8,722 nucleotides of DNA from Candidatus Margulisiibacteriota bacterium. Its GTDB lineage: Bacteria > Margulisbacteria > Termititenacia > Termititenacales > Termititenacaceae. Location: the NCBI GenBank assembly GCA_031264205.1, contig JAISEH010000140.1, forward strand, positions 1 through 8,722, read 5' to 3'. A program made the position numbers and the translations under genes. This document shows, piece by piece, positions 6,940 to 8,722 of this stretch; within the stretch, counting starts at the first letter, position 1; each line of letters opens with the position of its first letter. Under the pieces are notes generated by a model. The model saw nothing but the letters and a program-made list of their open reading frames with translations, did no database searches and was not told the origin of the DNA.

Positions 6940-7257
6940 ATGGTAAAAGAACTAAACAGCACGGAATTTCAAAAAGAGGTTTTAGAAAACGTCGCGCCGG
7001 CTCTGGTGGATTTCTGGGCGCCGTGGTGCGGACCCTGCCGGATGATGGCGCCGATACTGGAAGAAGCGGCTGTGGAATTGGGCGACAAAATAAAGATCGC
7101 CAAAGTCAACACCGACGAAAATGAAGCGTTGGCCGCCCAATATAATATTACCAGTATCCCCTGCTTGATCCTTTTCAAAGGCGGACAGGAAGTCGAGCGT
7201 TTTATCGGTGTGCAACCGCGCGAGGCTTTGCTCACCAAAGTCAAGGCGCATTTGTAG
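6940..7257 (+). CDS. trxA: Thioredoxin
   Basis: Small cytosolic thiol-disulfide oxidoreductase, reduced by thioredoxin reductase, that in turn reduces protein disulfides and enzymes such as ribonucleotide reductase. At 105 residues it is a single thioredoxin fold with no signal peptide. The strand A-L-V-D-F-W-A-P leads into the active site W-C-G-P-C at 29-33; the buried Asp is in V-D-F-W. The cis-proline is Pro74 in T-S-I-P-C, and the C-terminal G-G-Q-E-V-E-R-F-I-G-V strand and turn are standard. One difference from most thioredoxins is Cys75 directly after the cis-proline, where Thr is usual, giving a third cysteine close to the active site. It has its own good ribosome site and lies 123 bases after metG, beyond the long hairpin. 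It may be transcribed separately or by read-through. ruvA converges on it. Confidence 0.97.
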   Translation: MVKELNSTEFQKEVLENVAPALVDFWAPWCGPCRMMAPILEEAAVELGDKIKIAKVNTDENEALAAQYNITSIPCLILFKGGQEVERFIGVQPREALLTKVKAHL

Positions 7258-7262
7258 GCTTA

Positions 7263-7285
7263 TTTCCCGCAGCGGAAAAATTTTT
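7263..7285 (+). terminator. Possible weak intrinsic terminator after the thioredoxin gene
   Basis: TTTCC (7263-7267) can pair with GGAAA (7274-7278) around a 6-base loop, followed by AA and five T (7281-7285). The stem is only 5 bp, so this is a weak call. Position directly after the thioredoxin stop favours it. Confidence 0.35.
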
Positions 7286-7322
7286 GCAACAAATCAAAAC
7301 TAGTTACGATATCTTTATGTAA

Positions 7323-7365
7323 CCGGAGATAGTTTTTCCCTTCCCCCCTTTAAAACTATTTCCGG
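7323..7365. other. Hairpin 1 with C-rich (plus) / G-rich (minus) loop
   Basis: CCGGAGATAGTTTT (7323-7336) pairs over all 14 positions with AAAACTATTTCCGG (7352-7365); the only non-Watson-Crick pair is one G-U. The 15-base loop is pure pyrimidine on the plus strand and contains CCCTT followed by CCCCCC. On the minus strand it reads as purine-only with GGGGGGAAGGG. No T-run follows on either strand, so it is not a canonical terminator by itself. It lies between the thioredoxin and ruvA 3' ends and next to a second hairpin of the same design. Confidence 0.75.
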
Positions 7366-7369
7366 CAAA

Positions 7370-7413
7370 CCAAAAACGGGTCGCCATTCTCCCCCCATTT
7401 ATGGCGGCCCGTT
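7370..7413 (-). terminator. Hairpin 2: probable intrinsic terminator of ruvA, with G-rich loop
   Basis: Arms at 7375-7387 and 7401-7413 (AACGGGTCGCCAT and ATGGCGGCCCGTT) give 13 pairs with a single G-U wobble. The 13-base loop contains CCCCCC on the plus strand. Reading on the minus strand, 9 bases after the ruvA stop, the stem ends in GTTTTTGG, a five-T run of which two T are in the stem. This fits a rho-independent terminator for ruvA. On the plus strand no T-run follows, so it would not terminate thioredoxin transcripts in the standard way. Confidence 0.62.
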
Positions 7414-7421
7414 CCTAAGAA

Positions 7422-8027
7422 TTACAAATTTTTCAGAAGATGCGTCACGGCGGCTTCCACCGATTTTAGATCGGCCAGTGCGGCTTGATTCTTGCGGATA
7501 ATTTCTTCGGTTTCCCGTGCCGTGTAGCCCAGCGCGTTGAGCGCAGCGCGTACTTCTAGCAAGAAACCTTGCTCCAGCGGCACGGTCGCCCAGGACGCCG
7601 CTTTGGCGTTTTTGTCCGCGATCAACGCGGGGAAAAGTTTACCGATCTTGTCTTTTAATTCCACGACTACTTTTTCGGCAGTTTTTTTGCCGATATTCAA
7701 ACCGGCCGTGTCGCCGCGGTAAATAATATTCACGATTTCCGCCGCCGTATGCGCCGACAAAATAGTCATAGCCATTTTTGGCCCGATGCCGGAAACGCCC
7801 AGCAACGCCAAAAATAATTTGCGCGCCGGCCAATCCGGAAAACCGTACAAGACATTGGTGTCTTCGCGGACATGCTGATAAATAAAAAAATTCTGTTCGC
7901 TTTGCTCCGGCGGCAAAGCCTGCAAATCGCGTTCACTCAAATAGATCTGATACCCGACGTCCTGCGCCAACAAAACAACGCTTTGTTCATCGCGCGCAAT
8001 TATCTGTCCTTGCAAATAGGCTATCAT
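7422..8027 (-). CDS. ruvA: Holliday junction branch migration protein RuvA
   Basis: RuvA tetramers bind Holliday junctions and load the RuvB motor for branch migration in recombination repair. The 201-residue length is normal. Domain I (1-64) is the OB fold, ending V-R-E-D-T-N-V-L-Y-G-F. Domain II has the first HhH motif, G-V-S-G-I-G-P-K, at 77-84, and the second at 110-117. Domain III (about 153-201) is the three-helix RuvB-binding piece (A-L-N-A-L-G-Y-T-A-R-E). The second HhH reads L-N-I-G-K-K-T-A, where the family has L-x-x-I-P-G-I-G-K-K-T-A: about four residues are missing and the first hairpin glycine is Asn. The frame is intact through this point. GAGGT (8035-8039) sits 7 bases before the ATG. 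No ruvB or ruvC is adjacent; the gene stands alone between a terminator and a divergent promoter region. Confidence 0.96.
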   Translation of the reverse strand: MIAYLQGQIIARDEQSVVLLAQDVGYQIYLSERDLQALPPEQSEQNFFIYQHVREDTNVLYGFPDWPARKLFLALLGVSGIGPKMAMTILSAHTAAEIVNIIYRGDTAGLNIGKKTAEKVVVELKDKIGKLFPALIADKNAKAASWATVPLEQGFLLEVRAALNALGYTARETEEIIRKNQAALADLKSVEAAVTHLLKNL

Positions 8028-8053
8028 TTTTAATACCTCATTGTTAAAAAAAT

Positions 8054-8059
8054 ATTATA
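8054..8059 (-). promoter_or_regulatory. -10 element of the ruvA promoter
   Basis: Perfect TATAAT on the minus strand, 26 bases before the ruvA ATG, giving a leader of about 20 bases that still contains the GAGGT ribosome site. The -35 is poor (T-rich, no TTGACA). It lies in the 101-base divergent spacer 8028-8128. Confidence 0.5.
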
Positions 8060-8095
8060 TAGCAAATCAGAGTATAAAAACATAAAAACTGGGCA

Positions 8096-8104
8096 TGTTA
8101 TAGC
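8096..8104 (+). promoter_or_regulatory. Possible extended -10 element for the gene at 8129
   Basis: TGTTATAGC fits the extended form TGn followed by a TATAAT-like hexamer (4 of 6). A start near 8111 would leave a short leader containing the GAGGGA ribosome site. No -35 is obvious, which extended -10 promoters can tolerate. Confidence 0.35.
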
Positions 8105-8116
8105 ATCACAATACTC

Positions 8117-8122
8117 GAGGGA
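8117..8122 (+). promoter_or_regulatory. Shine-Dalgarno site deciding the start at 8129
   Basis: GAGGGA, 6 bases before the ATG at 8129. It supports this start over the next in-frame ATG, which is at codon 54. Confidence 0.7.
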
Positions 8123-8128
8123 ATAAAA

Positions 8129-8722
8129 ATGTCAAACGATTATGGATTTGGATTAACCGGACCTAGAATTGAAAAACAATACAGTAATTCAAACAAACCC
8201 ATTGATAATCCAGCTGAATTACTGGCCTTGGTCAATGCTGAAGCAGGCAAGGGTCAGGAAACAGCCGTAAAAGCGCTTCGTGAAAAAATGCCTGTCGAAC
8301 GACGCTCAGCTTTATTGAAACAACTGACACTTAATAATCTTTATGACCTAGTTAAAAAACACGGCAAAACCTATGATTATGGTTACATGCTTGGTCGGGA
8401 CATCTTAAGATTTATGCCTCAAGAACATTTGAGAAAACTATTAACTGATCTAGAAAAATTAGTGGCTGGCCTGCAGAACAATCCCAAAGATGAACAAAAC
8501 ACAAAAATTGCCGCAAAATTATCTTCTATAATACTAGGAATGATTAAAGATAGAAGTTTGCCGCTAACAGAATCGCAGTTACAAGAATTAGGACTTTCGA
8601 CAGAAACTTTAGAAAAACTAACGTATCGATTAACACCCGGAGTAGAGGCGCATTATCGTAATATGAATGGACAGGAGGAGTATAAACTTTTCATGGATTC
8701 TGATTGGGTTTTACATGTGGGC
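8129..8722 (+). CDS. Hypothetical helical protein, N-terminal 198 residues, cut by window end
   Basis: Open from the ATG to the last base without a stop, 198 codons visible. I do not recognise the family. There is no signal peptide or membrane segment. After a polar, Asn/Ser-rich start (about 1-27) the chain is mostly amphipathic helix, rich in Leu, Lys and Glu. Two stretches look alike: L-R-E-K-M-P-V-E-R-R-S-A-L-L-K-Q-L near 50-66 and L-R-F-M-P-Q-E-H-L-R-K-L-L-T-D-L near 93-108. This suggests a helical repeat of about 42 residues, though two copies are thin evidence. The DNA is clearly more AT-rich than the genes to the left, with codons such as TTA, ATA and AGA that are rare in the neighbours. 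It has its own ribosome site and a possible promoter, divergent from ruvA. Function unknown. Confidence 0.75.
   Translation, partial: MSNDYGFGLTGPRIEKQYSNSNKPIDNPAELLALVNAEAGKGQETAVKALREKMPVERRSALLKQLTLNNLYDLVKKHGKTYDYGYMLGRDILRFMPQEHLRKLLTDLEKLVAGLQNNPKDEQNTKIAAKLSSIILGMIKDRSLPLTESQLQELGLSTETLEKLTYRLTPGVEAHYRNMNGQEEYKLFMDSDWVLHVG

Noticed and set aside
7303..7323. Small inverted repeat GTTAC/GTAAC, considered as an integron attC or operator
   Set aside because: Only 5 bp with an 11-base loop, no RYYYAAC/GTTRRRY pair of core sites, and no integrase or cassette nearby.
7338..7396. G-quadruplex on the minus strand from the G6 runs
   Set aside because: Only three tight G-tracts occur in the first loop; the other G6 run is about 40 bases away and both are closed in strong hairpins, so a stable quadruplex is not favoured.
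1..8722. CRISPR array, insertion sequence, toxin-antitoxin or other defence system
   Set aside because: I saw no spaced direct repeats, transposase motifs, terminal inverted repeats around a gene, or paired small toxin-antitoxin genes.

Overview
The window is 8.7 kb of a bacterial chromosome with compact gene packing and roughly balanced GC. Only the last 0.6 kb is clearly more AT-rich. The organism appears to be didermic: a secreted subtilase with a FlgD/T9SS-like C-terminal domain sits next to a small outer-membrane beta-barrel of the PorV/UPF0164 kind. That combination is common in Bacteroidetes-Chlorobi relatives and in candidate phyla such as Margulisbacteria/WOR-1 or Elusimicrobia. Two long proteins match no family I recognise, which also suggests a poorly sampled lineage. 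The phylum is an inference; the sequence does not prove it.

Left third (1-3428, minus strand): one apparent operon reading leftwards, subtilase -> PorV-like barrel -> purS -> phosphohexomutase (cut by the window edge). The first two genes overlap by 8 bases, the next gap is 23 bases, and the last stop and start abut. The operon pairs an exported protease and an outer-membrane partner with two housekeeping enzymes (purine synthesis, sugar-phosphate isomerisation). A 129-base divergent intergenic region (3429-3557) separates it from the plus-strand genes.

Middle (3558-7257, plus strand): an unrecognised 537-residue soluble protein, methionyl-tRNA synthetase (true start at 5191) and a thioredoxin. 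The first two have no Shine-Dalgarno sequence and carry -10-like hexamers close to their ATG. Between metG and the thioredoxin lies a long interrupted hairpin (6840-6917).

Right end: ruvA (minus strand) faces the thioredoxin across a 164-base convergent spacer. The spacer holds two strong neighbouring hairpins, each closed by a stem whose only imperfect pair is a G-U wobble, and each with a loop containing six consecutive C (six G on the other strand). One of them is followed by a T-run on the minus strand and probably terminates ruvA. ruvA is divergent from an AT-rich unknown gene starting at 8129, which runs off the window end.

I found no CRISPR array, insertion sequence, tRNA, rRNA or recognisable defence system. 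The points most worth a second look are the paired C6/G6-loop hairpins, the metG-trx hairpin, the protease/barrel pair, the shortened second HhH motif of RuvA and the two unknown genes.
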